From: an uncultured Propionivibrio sp.
GTDB taxonomy: Bacteria > Pseudomonadota > Gammaproteobacteria > Burkholderiales > Rhodocyclaceae
NCBI RefSeq assembly: GCF_963666255.1
Contig: NZ_OY762656.1
Coordinates: forward strand, 62,001-126,000
Direction of reading: 5' to 3'
Length of the DNA stretch: 64,000 nt
Every line of letters begins with the position of its first letter. Position 1 is the stretch's first letter. The notes under the pieces were generated by a model. That model was not told where the DNA came from. It saw nothing but the letters and a program-made list of their open reading frames with translations, and made no database searches. Position numbers and translations under genes: made by a program. Positions 25,897-34,801 of the stretch are shown here, one piece after another.

Positions 25897-25932
25897 TTGG
25901 ATCGATCTAATTTGTTTTTTGGATCGATCTAA
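25897..25932. promoter_or_regulatory. Tandem LacI-type operators
   Basis: TTGGATCGATCTAA occurs twice, at 25897-25910 and 25919-25932. Each is a near-perfect palindrome centred on the central CG of GATCGATC, the pattern of LacI-family operators. Centres are 22 bp apart (two helical turns). They lie 46-81 bp upstream of the dehydrogenase ATG. The rest of the 316-bp intergenic region (25662-25977) shows no gene. Confidence 0.8.
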
Positions 25933-25977
25933 AACGACACAAAACAGCCGGATTTTTACCCTGTCGGAGAACATTGA

Positions 25978-26991
25978 ATGGACACTGCCGAAGCCCTCGA
26001 CCGCCGCGCTCCGCGAAAAGCGACACCGGTCGTCGGAATCACCGAACCAGGCTACGCGGACCACAGCGTCGAGGCCGGAATCCTGAAATCGATCGGCGCT
26101 GAAGTGCGCATCCTGCGCTGGGAGGGAAAGCGCGACAAACTCCTGGGCATGCTGCCGGAACTTGACGTCATCATGATCCGCGACCTGCCGCTGCTCGACC
26201 GCGAAGCCATCGCCGCCCTGCCCGCCGGGGCCGGCATCGTCCGCTATGGCGTCGGCGTCGACAACATTGATCTCGACGCCGCCAGGCAGCGCGGCATCCC
26301 GGTGGCCAACGTTCCCGACTACGGCGCCGACGTCGAGGTTGCCGACCATGCCGCCGCCCTGACACTGGCACTCGTCCGCAGGGTCGTCTCACGCGCACGC
26401 CAGGTCGACAGTCTCAAATGGAATATCGCGCAACAGGAGCCGATCTACCGGATCGCCGGGTCTACGCTCGGCCTGGTCGGCTTCGGCAAGATCGCCCGCG
26501 CCTATCTGGCGCGGATGCGCGCGTTCGGTATCGACGACGTACTGGTCTACGATCCTTACGTCCGCGACCACTATCTTGCCGAGCATCATGCCCGGGCGGC
26601 AAGCTTCGCCGAAATTTGCGGCAAGGCACAGATCATCTCGCTGCATGCACCGGCCACGCCGGAAACCCACCACCTCGTCAACGCCGACACGCTGGCGTTG
26701 ATGAACACGCGCACCTGCCTGATCAACACCTCGCGCGGCGGACTCGTCGATACCGAGGCGCTGGCCGTTGCCCTTCGGGAGGGGAAAATATTCGGTGCCG
26801 CGCTCGACGTGCTCGAGCAGGAGCCGATTGCCGCCGCCTGCCCATTGCGCGGTCTTCCGAACGTCATTCTTACCGACCACACCGGCTGGTATTCGGAAGC
26901 CAGCGTACGGTCCATCCAGGAGAAAGCGGCGCTGGCCGCCTGCGAGATCCTGACGACCGGCGTGCCGACGCACTGGGTCAATCGCTGGTAA
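25978..26991 (+). CDS. D-isomer-specific 2-hydroxyacid dehydrogenase (NAD-dependent)
   Basis: A 337-residue cytosolic dehydrogenase. The NAD-binding domain carries GSTLGLVGFGKIARAYL. Catalytic residues are visible: Arg in NTSRGGLVD, Glu in LEQEPI, His in LTDHTGWYSE. The first half has YGVGVDNIDLDAARQRGIPV as in phosphoglycerate dehydrogenase-like enzymes (C-terminal binding protein branch). Substrate specificity cannot be read. It sits directly downstream of the LacI operators and 122 bp upstream of a TRAP transporter, suggesting oxidation or reduction of the imported hydroxy- or keto-acid. Confidence 0.88.
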   Translation: MDTAEALDRRAPRKATPVVGITEPGYADHSVEAGILKSIGAEVRILRWEGKRDKLLGMLPELDVIMIRDLPLLDREAIAALPAGAGIVRYGVGVDNIDLDAARQRGIPVANVPDYGADVEVADHAAALTLALVRRVVSRARQVDSLKWNIAQQEPIYRIAGSTLGLVGFGKIARAYLARMRAFGIDDVLVYDPYVRDHYLAEHHARAASFAEICGKAQIISLHAPATPETHHLVNADTLALMNTRTCLINTSRGGLVDTEALAVALREGKIFGAALDVLEQEPIAAACPLRGLPNVILTDHTGWYSEASVRSIQEKAALAACEILTTGVPTHWVNRW

Positions 26992-27113
26992 TCGCGGATT
27001 ACGACGCACGCAAGAACAATGGCATCACCCCACGCAATCTGTCTCACCCAAGTTTGTCGCACCTCGTTCAACCAATCGTCACCCCAGAAGTGGCCCAAAC
27101 AGGAGGAATCAAC

Positions 27114-28130
27114 ATGAAGGCGTTTTCGCTGAAAACGATGAGTAAAGTGCTGGTTGCAGCAGCAGGTTTGAGCCTCTGCGCAGCGGCATTCGCGCAGCAG
27201 GTTGTTGGCAAGCTCGGGCATTCGATGCCGCCGGAGCACCCGCAGGCCGTGGCCATGAACAAGTTCTCCGAACTCGTCGGCAAGTACACCGACAACCGCG
27301 TCAAGATCCAGGTTTTCCCGAGCGCCTCACTCGGCAGCGATGACAAGATGCTGCAGGCGACGCAGGCCGGCACGCAGGAAATGTACTACGGCGCCTTCGC
27401 CGCCATCGCCGGCAATGTGCGCGAACTCGGCATCTTCGACTTCCCCTTCCTTTTCCAGAACCACAAGGAAGTTGACGCTGTCATGTGGGGTCGGATGGGC
27501 CAGAAGATTTTCGACAAGATGGCGCCGACCGGGCTGATCGGTCTCGGCTGGACCGAAGCCGGCTTCCGCAACCTCACCAACAGCAAACGCCCGGTCAAGG
27601 CCGCCGCCGACATTGAAGGCCTGAAACTGCGCGTCATGCCGAACAAGGTGGCGCTCGACACCTGGAAGGCGCTGGGCGCCAACCCGCAGGCGATGGCCTT
27701 CTCCGAGGTATTCACCGCGCTTGAAATCAAGGCGATCGACGGCGAGGAAAATCCGCTGATCCTGATCTTCACCAACAAGTTCCACGAAGTAAACAAGTAC
27801 ATCAGCATTACGAACCACGTCTATACGCCGTGCGGCATCGTTGCCAACAAGAAGTTCTGGGACAAGGTGAGCCCGCAGGATCAGGACGCCATGCGGCGCG
27901 CCGGTCGTGAAGCCGTCAAGTTCCATCGCGACCTGATGGACGAAGCCAACAAGGACGTCGTCGCCAAACTGAAAGCCGCAGGCGCCCAGGTCGACGTCAT
28001 GCCACCCGAGGAGATCAAGAAGCTGCGCGACAAGACCAAGTCGGTCATCGACGCCTACACCAAGCAGATCGGCGAGGAATTCGTCCAGGAGTTCTACGCC
28101 GAAATCGAAAAGGTGCGTAACAGCAAGTAA
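27114..28130 (+). CDS. dctP: TRAP transporter solute-binding protein DctP
   Basis: A 338-residue periplasmic receptor. The signal peptide ends LSLCAAAFA-QQ. The DctP-family core has GHSMPPEHPQAVAMNKFSE, FDFPFLFQNHKEVDAVM, LGWTEAGFRNLTNSKRPVK with the conserved Arg that binds the ligand carboxylate (LRVMPNK), and FSEVFTALEIKAIDGEENPL. ATG 27114 follows AGGAGGA at 7 nt. It binds a carboxylate (C4-dicarboxylate or related) and delivers it to the DctQM permease encoded next. A strong hairpin after the gene would give excess receptor over permease. Confidence 0.93.
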   Translation: MKAFSLKTMSKVLVAAAGLSLCAAAFAQQVVGKLGHSMPPEHPQAVAMNKFSELVGKYTDNRVKIQVFPSASLGSDDKMLQATQAGTQEMYYGAFAAIAGNVRELGIFDFPFLFQNHKEVDAVMWGRMGQKIFDKMAPTGLIGLGWTEAGFRNLTNSKRPVKAAADIEGLKLRVMPNKVALDTWKALGANPQAMAFSEVFTALEIKAIDGEENPLILIFTNKFHEVNKYISITNHVYTPCGIVANKKFWDKVSPQDQDAMRRAGREAVKFHRDLMDEANKDVVAKLKAAGAQVDVMPPEEIKKLRDKTKSVIDAYTKQIGEEFVQEFYAEIEKVRNSK

Positions 28131-28145
28131 ATTGCCGATGCATAC

Positions 28146-28179
28146 GGGGAAGGACTTCAAAGAGTCCTTCCCTTTTTTT
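28146..28179 (+). terminator. Intra-operon terminator-like hairpin between dctP and dctQ
   Basis: GGGAAGGACT pairs with AGTCCTTCCC around a short loop, followed by seven T. It lies 15 bp after dctP and 56 bp before dctQ on the same strand. Partial read-through is expected, giving more DctP than DctQM. Confidence 0.8.
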
Positions 28180-28234
28180 GCACGTCATTCTGGCCGGCAA
28201 GAGAAGTCCTTGTACCGGCTCACGAGGAGGTCGC

Positions 28235-28816
28235 ATGAAGGAAGGGTTGCACGCCTTAAGGCACGGTTTCTACCGTTTGCTGGAAGTGATTCTGGTAATC
28301 AGCATGGTGGTGATGTTCGTGCTGGTATTCACGAACGTGATGCTGCGGATCTTTTTGAATACGGGCATCGATTTTGCTGAGGAGATTCCGCGCTTTGCGT
28401 TTATCTGGATGACCTTTGTCGGTGCGGTGATCGGGATGAACAAGCACACGCACCTTGGGGTGGATATGGTGGTGGCGGCCTTGCCGGTATTCGGGCGCAA
28501 GGTGTGCTGGGGCATCAGCCAGGTGATCATGACGGTGTGCAGCCTGTACATGCTGTACGGGACGTGGATGCAGCACGAGATCATTGCGTCGAACGCGTCG
28601 CCGGTGCTGCAGTTGAGCATGCTGTGGGTGTATGGCGTGAGCTACCTGACGGGGACGGCGATCACGATCATCTGCCTGTCGAATATCGTCCGGCTGTTCC
28701 TTGGTCAGGTTGATGAGAGCGAGCTGATCGACGTGCAGGAAGAAGGCATGGAAGAGGCGCACGAGATCGAGAAGGAAATGGCCGAACACGCGAGCCACGG
28801 GGGGAACAAGGCATGA
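28235..28816 (+). CDS. dctQ: TRAP transporter small permease subunit DctQ
   Basis: A 193-residue inner-membrane protein with four TM helices (about 17-40, 52-70, 92-114, 130-156) and the family motif FAEEIPRFAFIWMTFVGAVIGM. The charged C-terminal tail (EEGMEEAHEIEKEMAEHASHGG) is longer than in many DctQ. ATG 28235 follows GAGGAGG. It overlaps dctM by 4 nt. Base use changes sharply at this gene: GCG, GTG, ACG and GGG codons replace the GCC, GTC, ACC and GGC of dctP. Confidence 0.92.
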   Translation: MKEGLHALRHGFYRLLEVILVISMVVMFVLVFTNVMLRIFLNTGIDFAEEIPRFAFIWMTFVGAVIGMNKHTHLGVDMVVAALPVFGRKVCWGISQVIMTVCSLYMLYGTWMQHEIIASNASPVLQLSMLWVYGVSYLTGTAITIICLSNIVRLFLGQVDESELIDVQEEGMEEAHEIEKEMAEHASHGGNKA

Positions 28817-30096
28817 CCGTATTAGTCTTTATCACGTCGCTGCTCGGGCTGATGGCGCTGGGCATGCCGGTGGCGTTTGCGCTGGTCGGCTGCGGCCTGT
28901 GCATGATGTATTTCATGGGCATGACGGATCCGCAGATCGTCATTCAGAACATGTGGGACGGGGCGAACAGTTTTCCGCTGCTGGCGGTGCCGTTCTTCAT
29001 GCTGGCGGGCGAGCTGATGAATGCTGGCGGGATGACGCGGCGGATCATCACGATGGCGATGGCCTGGGTCGGACACATTCGTGGCGGACTTGGCTATGTG
29101 GCGGTCATGGCGGCGGTGATCATGGCGGCCTTGTCGGGATCGGCGGTGGCTGACACGGCGGCGCTGGCGTCGGTGCTGGTGCCGCTGATGCGCAATGCCG
29201 GCTACAACGTGAACCGTTCGTGCGGGCTGATCGCCTGCGGCGGCATCATCGCACCGATCATTCCGCCGTCGATCGGCTTCATCCTGTATGGCGTGACGGG
29301 CGGGGTGTCGATCACCAAGCTGTTCATTGCCGGGATTGTGCCGGGGGTGCTGATGGGTGTCTCGATCATGATCGCGTGGTGGTGGTGCACCAAGCATGAC
29401 GAGATGCGCGTCGAGGCGAAGACGAGCCTGAAGGTGAAGCTGGAGGAAACGCGCAAGGCGGCGTGGGCACTGGTGTTGCCGATTGTCATTGTCGGCGGCC
29501 TGAAGATCGGCGTATTCACGCCGACCGAGGCGGCGGTGATCGCGGCGGCCTATTCGCTCTTCGTCGGCGTGGTGATCTATCGCGAGATCAAGATTCCGCA
29601 GCTCTTCGGCCTGTTCCTGCGGGCGTCGGAGACGACGGCGGTGATCATGTTCCTGGTATCGGCGGCGGGTGTGTCGGCGTGGCTGATCACGGCGGCGGAC
29701 ATTCCGGGGCAGCTGGCGCAGATGGTCGAGCCGTTCATGGACAACAAGATGCTGCTGACCTTCGTGCTGATGCTGCTGGTCTTGGTGGTCGGGACGGCGC
29801 TGGATATGACGCCGACTATCCTGATCATGACGCCGGTGTTGATGCCGGTGTTGAAGCAGGCGGGGATCGACCCGGTCTATTTCGGCGTGCTGTTCATGAT
29901 CAACAACGCGATCGGGCTGGTGACGCCGCCGGTCGGGACGGTGCTCAACGTCGTCTGCGGCGTGGCGCGGATTCCGATGAGCGGGGCGATCCGCGGTGTC
30001 GTGCCGTTCATGATCGCCCAGACGGTGGTGCTCTTCCTGCTCGTCTTCGTGCCCGAACTCGTCACCTTGCCCCTCAAGTGGATGACGGCGCGCTGA
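28813..30096 (+). CDS. dctM: TRAP transporter large permease subunit DctM
   Basis: The 427-residue permease catalyses Na+-driven uptake of the DctP ligand. It has about 12 hydrophobic segments. DctM hallmarks include FPLLAVPFFMLAGELMNAGG, VADTAALASVLVPLMRNAGY, GGIIAPIIPPSIGFILYG and INNAIGLVTPPVGTVLNVVC. GTG/ACG/GCG-rich codon use continues from dctQ until the last ~30 codons, where C-rich native usage returns (from about 30000). This suggests a recombination mosaic or recent acquisition. No terminator was found after it. Confidence 0.94.
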   Translation: MTVLVFITSLLGLMALGMPVAFALVGCGLCMMYFMGMTDPQIVIQNMWDGANSFPLLAVPFFMLAGELMNAGGMTRRIITMAMAWVGHIRGGLGYVAVMAAVIMAALSGSAVADTAALASVLVPLMRNAGYNVNRSCGLIACGGIIAPIIPPSIGFILYGVTGGVSITKLFIAGIVPGVLMGVSIMIAWWWCTKHDEMRVEAKTSLKVKLEETRKAAWALVLPIVIVGGLKIGVFTPTEAAVIAAAYSLFVGVVIYREIKIPQLFGLFLRASETTAVIMFLVSAAGVSAWLITAADIPGQLAQMVEPFMDNKMLLTFVLMLLVLVVGTALDMTPTILIMTPVLMPVLKQAGIDPVYFGVLFMINNAIGLVTPPVGTVLNVVCGVARIPMSGAIRGVVPFMIAQTVVLFLLVFVPELVTLPLKWMTAR

Positions 30097-30211
30097 CCGG
30101 CGATCGTCGGCGTCTGCACGCCAACCGGGTTTGCGTACTCACCGGCGAGTCGCGCAGTCCCGGTGGCGGTGCCCTGTTGACGGTAATCACCGCACCGGCG
30201 CCGAACAGCGG

Positions 30212-33121
30212 TCAGCTTTTTGACGTGGGCTGAGTCAAGACAGCCACCAGATCTCCTGACTGGATTGTCGATGGAGTACCGCCCCCCGTTGCCAGCGGCA
30301 TGGCCGACAACGACGGCGAACCGAGCTTGTACTGGGCAATTGCGTTGGCCAGCAAAGCGGTCTGGGTTGACGAGGCAGTACTATCAACGGAGAGCGTCGA
30401 GGTAGTGCTCACCGAAGTAGTGTTTGCATAGTTGCCAATCGCGTTCGCCAGAGCGCTGCTATTTTGGGCAAGCGTGGTCCGGAACCAGACATCGGCCATC
30501 GCGTGCTCGGTGCCGTCTGTCGTTTCATAAGTGGAGCTGAGGCCAACCAGGTTGCCCGCATTAACTTCACTGCTCGCGACCGCATTGAGATTCAACTGGG
30601 TGATGCCAAGATCTTGAAGCGATTTCAATTCGCCGGCATCGGTTTCTCCGTCGCTGTCCTGGTCCACCCAGACCTGCAAGGATGACCAAGCAGAATCTTG
30701 CGCATTCAGCAGCCCATCACCGTTCGCATCGAGTTCGCCAAGTGCCTCGTACCCGTTGCTGGCCGTACTGCCGTCAGCAAGAAGAGTCGCAGTACCGAAC
30801 AACTCCGTGCCATCGTTGATGATGCCATCGTGATTTCGATCCAGAACGAGAAGACCGTCGCCTCCGGTTATCCAGCCCGTCGTCAGTTTTTCCCCGGTTG
30901 CAGAAATATCAAACTGAACGCCCGCCGTATAGCTTTGCGTCGTGATGCCATCACCGTTCAGATCAAGAACGATGGGGGAAACATAGGGCTGAATGACAGC
31001 GAGTTGATCTGCTGAAAGTGCTGCTTGTTGCGTCGTCGTCAGCGCCATGATCTGGTCGGTGGAAAGCGCAGCAAGCTGTTGCGTCGTCAGTGCTTGCAGG
31101 TCGGTAGTCTCGATAGCCTGCAACTGATCACTGGAGAGCGCCACCACCTGCGCCGTCGTCAGCGCGCCAACCTGTGCGCTGCTCAGTGCGACAATGTCAT
31201 CGGTGCTGAGCACCTGGAGCTGGCTCGACGAGAGTGCCGCCGTGGCCTCGGTCGACAGGCTGCTGATCTGACTGGTCGTCAGGACCGCAACCTGATCGCT
31301 GCCCAAGGCCAGAACCTGCATCGTCGTCAACGCTGCGACATCCCCGGTTTCGATGGCCTGCAGCTGATCACTGGAGAGCGCCACCACCTGCGCTGTCGTC
31401 AGCGCGCCAACCTGTGCGCTGCTCAGCGCGACAATGTCATCGGTGCTGAGCACCTGGATCTGGCTCGACGAGAGTGCCGCCGTGGCCTCGGTCGACAGGC
31501 TGCTGATCTGACTGGTCGTCAGGACCGCAACCTGATCGCTGCTCAGTGCTTTCACCTGCGCCGTCGTCAGTGCCGCAATATCTCCCGTTTCGATGGCCTG
31601 CAACTGATCACTGGAGAGCGCCACCACCTGCGCCGTCGTCAGCGCGCCAACCTGTGCGCTGCTCAGCGCGACAATGTCATCGGTGCTGAGCACCTGGAGC
31701 TGGCTCGACGAGAGTGCCGCCGTGGCCTCGGTCGACAGGCTGCTGATCTGACTGGTCGTCAGGACCGCAACCTGATCGCTGCCCAAGGCCAGAACCTGCA
31801 TCGTCGTCAGTGCCGCAATATCTCCCGTTTCGATAGCCTGCAGCTGATCACTGGAGAGCGCCACCACCTGCGCCGTCGTCAGCGCGCCGACCTGTGCGCT
31901 GCTCAGCGCGACAATGTCATCGGTGCTGAGCACCTGGAGCTGGCTCGACGAGAGTGCCGCTGTGGCCTCGGTCGACAGGGCGCCAATCTGTCCGGTCGTC
32001 AGGACCGCAACCTGATCGCTGCCCAAGGCCAGAACCTGCATCGTCGTTAACGCTGCGACATCCCCGGTTTCGATGGCCTGCAGCTGATCACTGGAGAGCG
32101 CCACCACCTGCGCCGTCGTCAGCGCGCCAACCTGAGCGCTGCTCAGTGCGACAATGTCATCGGTGCTGAGCACCTGGAGCTGGCTCGACGAGAGTGCCGC
32201 CGTGGCCTCGGTCGACAGGCTGCTGATCTGACTGGTCGTCAGGACCGCAACCTGATCGCTGCCCAAGGCCAGAACCTGCATCGTCGTCAGCGCGCCAACC
32301 TGTGCGCTGCTCAGTGCGACAATGTCATCGGTGCTGAGCACCTGGAGCTGGCTCGACGAGAGTGCCGCTGTGGCCTCGGTCGACAGGCTGCTGATCTGAC
32401 TGGTCGTCATGACCGCAACCTGATCGCTGCTCAGTGCTTGCACCTGCGCCGTCGTCAGTGCCGCAATATCTCCCGTTTCGATGGCCTGCAGTTGATCACT
32501 GGAGAGCGCCACCACCTGCGCCGTCGTCAGCGCGCCAACCTGAGCGCTGCTCAGCGCGACAATGTCATCGGTGCTGAGCATCTGGAGCTGGCTCGACGAG
32601 AGTGCCGCCGTGGCCTCGGTCGACAGGCTGCTGATCTGACTGGTCGTCAGGACCGCAACCTGATCGCTGCCCAGCGCCAGAACCTGCGCAGAGGTCAGCG
32701 CCCCGATATCCGCAGTTTCGATCACCGCAATCTGCGCGCTGTTCAACACACCAAGTTGCGCTGTGGTCAGAACATGGACCTGCGCCGTCGTGAGTGCCGG
32801 AATCTGACTTGTGTTCAGTGCCGAAAATTGACTGGGCCACAAGGCAAGGATCTGGTCCGGCGAAAAATAGGGAATCTGGTCAGTGGTAAGCGCTGAAATC
32901 TGGTCCGTACCCAGAAGGCTGATGTCGCCTGTGGACAAACCGGAAATATCGCTCCCCGACAGCGCTGCAATTTCTGCGGGGGAGAGCGAAGTGATACTGC
33001 GTGCGGCACGAGTGACAGGAGCGGCGGGGCTGGAAGGAATTCTTCCGCCATGTGCGATCCACGACCCCGTCTTGCGAAGTCCGCCAAGTGTGTTTTTGAC
33101 TAACCTTTGTAGAAAATTCAA
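30212..33121 (-). CDS. Octapeptide-repeat protein with C-terminal calcium-loop block, probably secreted
   Basis: A 969-residue protein in three parts. (1) N-terminal 44 residues, basic, no classical signal peptide (MNFLQRLVKNTLGGLRKTGS). (2) Residues 45-708: 83 consecutive octapeptides with consensus xL[ST][ST]xQ[VI]x, for example ALTTAQVV, ALSSDQLQ, VLTTSQIS, without a break in register. (3) Residues 709-969: DLNGDGITT, DRNHDGIIND, DANGDGLLN and DQDSDGETD, four DxNxDG-type calcium loops as in type-I-secreted RTX-like proteins. No other start codon than TTG 33121 fits; GGGG lies upstream at modest spacing. Absence of a Sec signal plus the calcium block suggest type I secretion; the operon at 53-60 kb is a candidate exporter. 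No family name is offered for the octapeptides. Confidence 0.8.
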   Translation of the reverse strand: MNFLQRLVKNTLGGLRKTGSWIAHGGRIPSSPAAPVTRAARSITSLSPAEIAALSGSDISGLSTGDISLLGTDQISALTTDQIPYFSPDQILALWPSQFSALNTSQIPALTTAQVHVLTTAQLGVLNSAQIAVIETADIGALTSAQVLALGSDQVAVLTTSQISSLSTEATAALSSSQLQMLSTDDIVALSSAQVGALTTAQVVALSSDQLQAIETGDIAALTTAQVQALSSDQVAVMTTSQISSLSTEATAALSSSQLQVLSTDDIVALSSAQVGALTTMQVLALGSDQVAVLTTSQISSLSTEATAALSSSQLQVLSTDDIVALSSAQVGALTTAQVVALSSDQLQAIETGDVAALTTMQVLALGSDQVAVLTTGQIGALSTEATAALSSSQLQVLSTDDIVALSSAQVGALTTAQVVALSSDQLQAIETGDIAALTTMQVLALGSDQVAVLTTSQISSLSTEATAALSSSQLQVLSTDDIVALSSAQVGALTTAQVVALSSDQLQAIETGDIAALTTAQVKALSSDQVAVLTTSQISSLSTEATAALSSSQIQVLSTDDIVALSSAQVGALTTAQVVALSSDQLQAIETGDVAALTTMQVLALGSDQVAVLTTSQISSLSTEATAALSSSQLQVLSTDDIVALSSAQVGALTTAQVVALSSDQLQAIETTDLQALTTQQLAALSTDQIMALTTTQQAALSADQLAVIQPYVSPIVLDLNGDGITTQSYTAGVQFDISATGEKLTTGWITGGDGLLVLDRNHDGIINDGTELFGTATLLADGSTASNGYEALGELDANGDGLLNAQDSAWSSLQVWVDQDSDGETDAGELKSLQDLGITQLNLNAVASSEVNAGNLVGLSSTYETTDGTEHAMADVWFRTTLAQNSSALANAIGNYANTTSVSTTSTLSVDSTASSTQTALLANAIAQYKLGSPSLSAMPLATGGGTPSTIQSGDLVAVLTQPTSKS
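31100..32690 (-). repeat. Nested in-frame tandem repeats (24-bp units in 240-bp super-repeats)
   Basis: The marker ACAATGTCAT ends at 31200, 31440, 31680, 31920, 32160, 32328 and 32568. Spacing is therefore 240 bp except one copy of 168 bp, which is shorter by exactly 72 bp (three 24-bp units). Each 240-bp unit encodes ten octapeptides. Near-identity of copies implies recent expansion or gene conversion. It is coding throughout. Confidence 0.93.
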
Positions 33122-33641
33122 GTCTTGCCCCGTAACGCAACAGCACCAGGTGAAGCCCCCTCGCCGGTTTTGCCGAAAAGAGGGATTTTATGCAATCAGC
33201 TTTTCCACCAGCTTTTCATGTTGCCATTGACGCCATTCGTTAACGAACTTCATCGGAACTCGTTGGAATGTCTGCAAACTGAACTCTGGATACGCCGCAA
33301 TTCTACCGGGTTTTGCACAACATGCCGGACTATGCCATTTCCGTATCGTGTTAGGGAATTTCCAATCGAAAAACTACCGACGAGCTTCGTCAACCGCAGG
33401 TCCGGGTTTGTTTTCTCTGAAGGAATCGCTCGGCAAGCAGTGCCCGCCCAAACGGGCAGATGCAGCGCAAAAGAGTGCGCCGACTGTTCCCCTGCGCCAG
33501 CGCCGGTTCTGGCGAACGCTCGATTCGCGTGGTCAATGGCCGGGGTAAGCTCATTGTTGTCAGCCCCTCAATCCCGTTGGCCAATCGTGCGACAACATCA
33601 AGAGCTGCAGAGAGGAGAACCCTCTCTGCAAGCTGCGTGTT
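33122..33641. other. Intergenic region without recognisable gene (~520 bp)
   Basis: Between the repeat-protein start and the second dctP stop. Only short ORFs of unlike codon use are present in any frame. It must hold the promoter of the repeat-protein gene, but no clear -35/-10 pair was found. A hairpin at 33607-33629 near the dctP end is listed separately. Confidence 0.6.
33607..33629 (-). terminator. Hairpin after dctP (second TRAP operon)
   Basis: GCAGAGAGG (33607-33615) and CCTCTCTGC (33621-33629) form a perfect 9-bp stem with a 5-nt loop, 13 bp past the dctP stop. There is no T-run on either strand, so intrinsic termination is uncertain. Confidence 0.45.
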
Positions 33642-34664
33642 TTACTTGATGCCCAACACCCTGGCGACCTCGGACTTGTAGAGCTTCTGGATTTCCGGAT
33701 CGTAACTGCTCATGAACTTGTCGATCACTGGCTGAACCGCACGACGCATCCTTTCCTGCTCCGCAGGCGAAACGTCGTTGTACTGCATCCCGGCCTTCTT
33801 CAGTTCGCTGACGGCATCTTCCGCTGCCGCCAGGCTGACCTTGCGCTGGTAGTCACGCGCCTCGACCGCAGCATCCTTGAGGATTTTCTGCTCCGTTGCC
33901 GAGAGTTTGTCCCAGAACATCTTGCTCACCAGGATAATGTTTGCGGCATAGACATGGTTGGTGGCGCTGACATATTTCTGAACTTCATAGAACTTGTTCG
34001 AGCGAATGACGTTGAACGGGTTCTCCTGCCCATCGACGGCTTTGGTTTCGAGCGCGGTATAGAGCTCGCTGAAACTGAGCGGCATGGGCGACGCCTTGAG
34101 CGCCTGGAAGCTCTCCAGAAAGACCGGGTTCGGAATAACGCGGAGCTTGAGTCCCTGGAAGTCCTCAAGCTTGGCGATCGGACGCTTGCTGTTGGTGACG
34201 TTGCGGAAGCCAAGATCCCAGAAAGTCAGGGCGACTAGGCCCTTCTCAGGGAGCTTTTGCATCAAGGCGTCGCCGAGCGGACCATCGACCAGCGCAAACC
34301 CCTGCTTATAGGTGCTCACCGCGAACGGGAAGTCGATGACACCGAGATCCTTGACGAGTCCGACCACCGACGTCGTCGCCGGCGACTGCATTTCCTGCGT
34401 GCCGCCGCGCAAAGCCTGCGTCTGTTGCTGTTCGGTCCCGAGCTGGTTGGACGGATATTCCTTGACCTGAATCTTGCCGCCGCTCTTTGCGGCAACGATC
34501 TCGGCGAATTTCTTGACGCCAGCGCTGATCGGATGGTCAAGGTTGTTCAGATGCCCGAACCGAATGGTCCGCGGCTGGATGTCGTCGGCGGCCATGGCCG
34601 ATGACGAGGCCATCAGGCCGGCGAAAAGACAGGACAACAGAATGCTTGGCGTTCGATTCTTCAT
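33642..34664 (-). CDS. dctP: TRAP transporter solute-binding protein DctP (second system)
   Basis: A 340-residue periplasmic receptor whose signal ends SSSAMA-ADD. Core motifs are FGHLNNLDHPISAGVKKFAE, FWDLGFRNVTNSKRPIAK, LKLRVIPNPVF with the ligand Arg, and FSELYTALETKAVDGQENPF. It is clearly a different paralogue from the receptor at 27 kb. It is the last gene of dctQMP, separated from dctM by 137 bp. The ligand is probably a C4-dicarboxylate-like acid. Confidence 0.92.
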   Translation of the reverse strand: MKNRTPSILLSCLFAGLMASSSAMAADDIQPRTIRFGHLNNLDHPISAGVKKFAEIVAAKSGGKIQVKEYPSNQLGTEQQQTQALRGGTQEMQSPATTSVVGLVKDLGVIDFPFAVSTYKQGFALVDGPLGDALMQKLPEKGLVALTFWDLGFRNVTNSKRPIAKLEDFQGLKLRVIPNPVFLESFQALKASPMPLSFSELYTALETKAVDGQENPFNVIRSNKFYEVQKYVSATNHVYAANIILVSKMFWDKLSATEQKILKDAAVEARDYQRKVSLAAAEDAVSELKKAGMQYNDVSPAEQERMRRAVQPVIDKFMSSYDPEIQKLYKSEVARVLGIK

Positions 34665-34801
34665 GAAACCCTCCGGGTGGTGAACGATGCACTATGTACT
34701 GCGAACTCAGAGAAGGAGCAACAAGGGATGCTCCGCCTGTTCATGCCGGACATACCCGCCATCACGCCGCGCGCCCCGGCCAGGCGCGAAGCCGGGATTC
34801 A

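Noticed and set aside
31100-32690. CRISPR-like regular repeats
   Set aside because: The periodicity is 24 and 240 bp with no unique spacers, and all units are in frame with an octapeptide-repeat protein.
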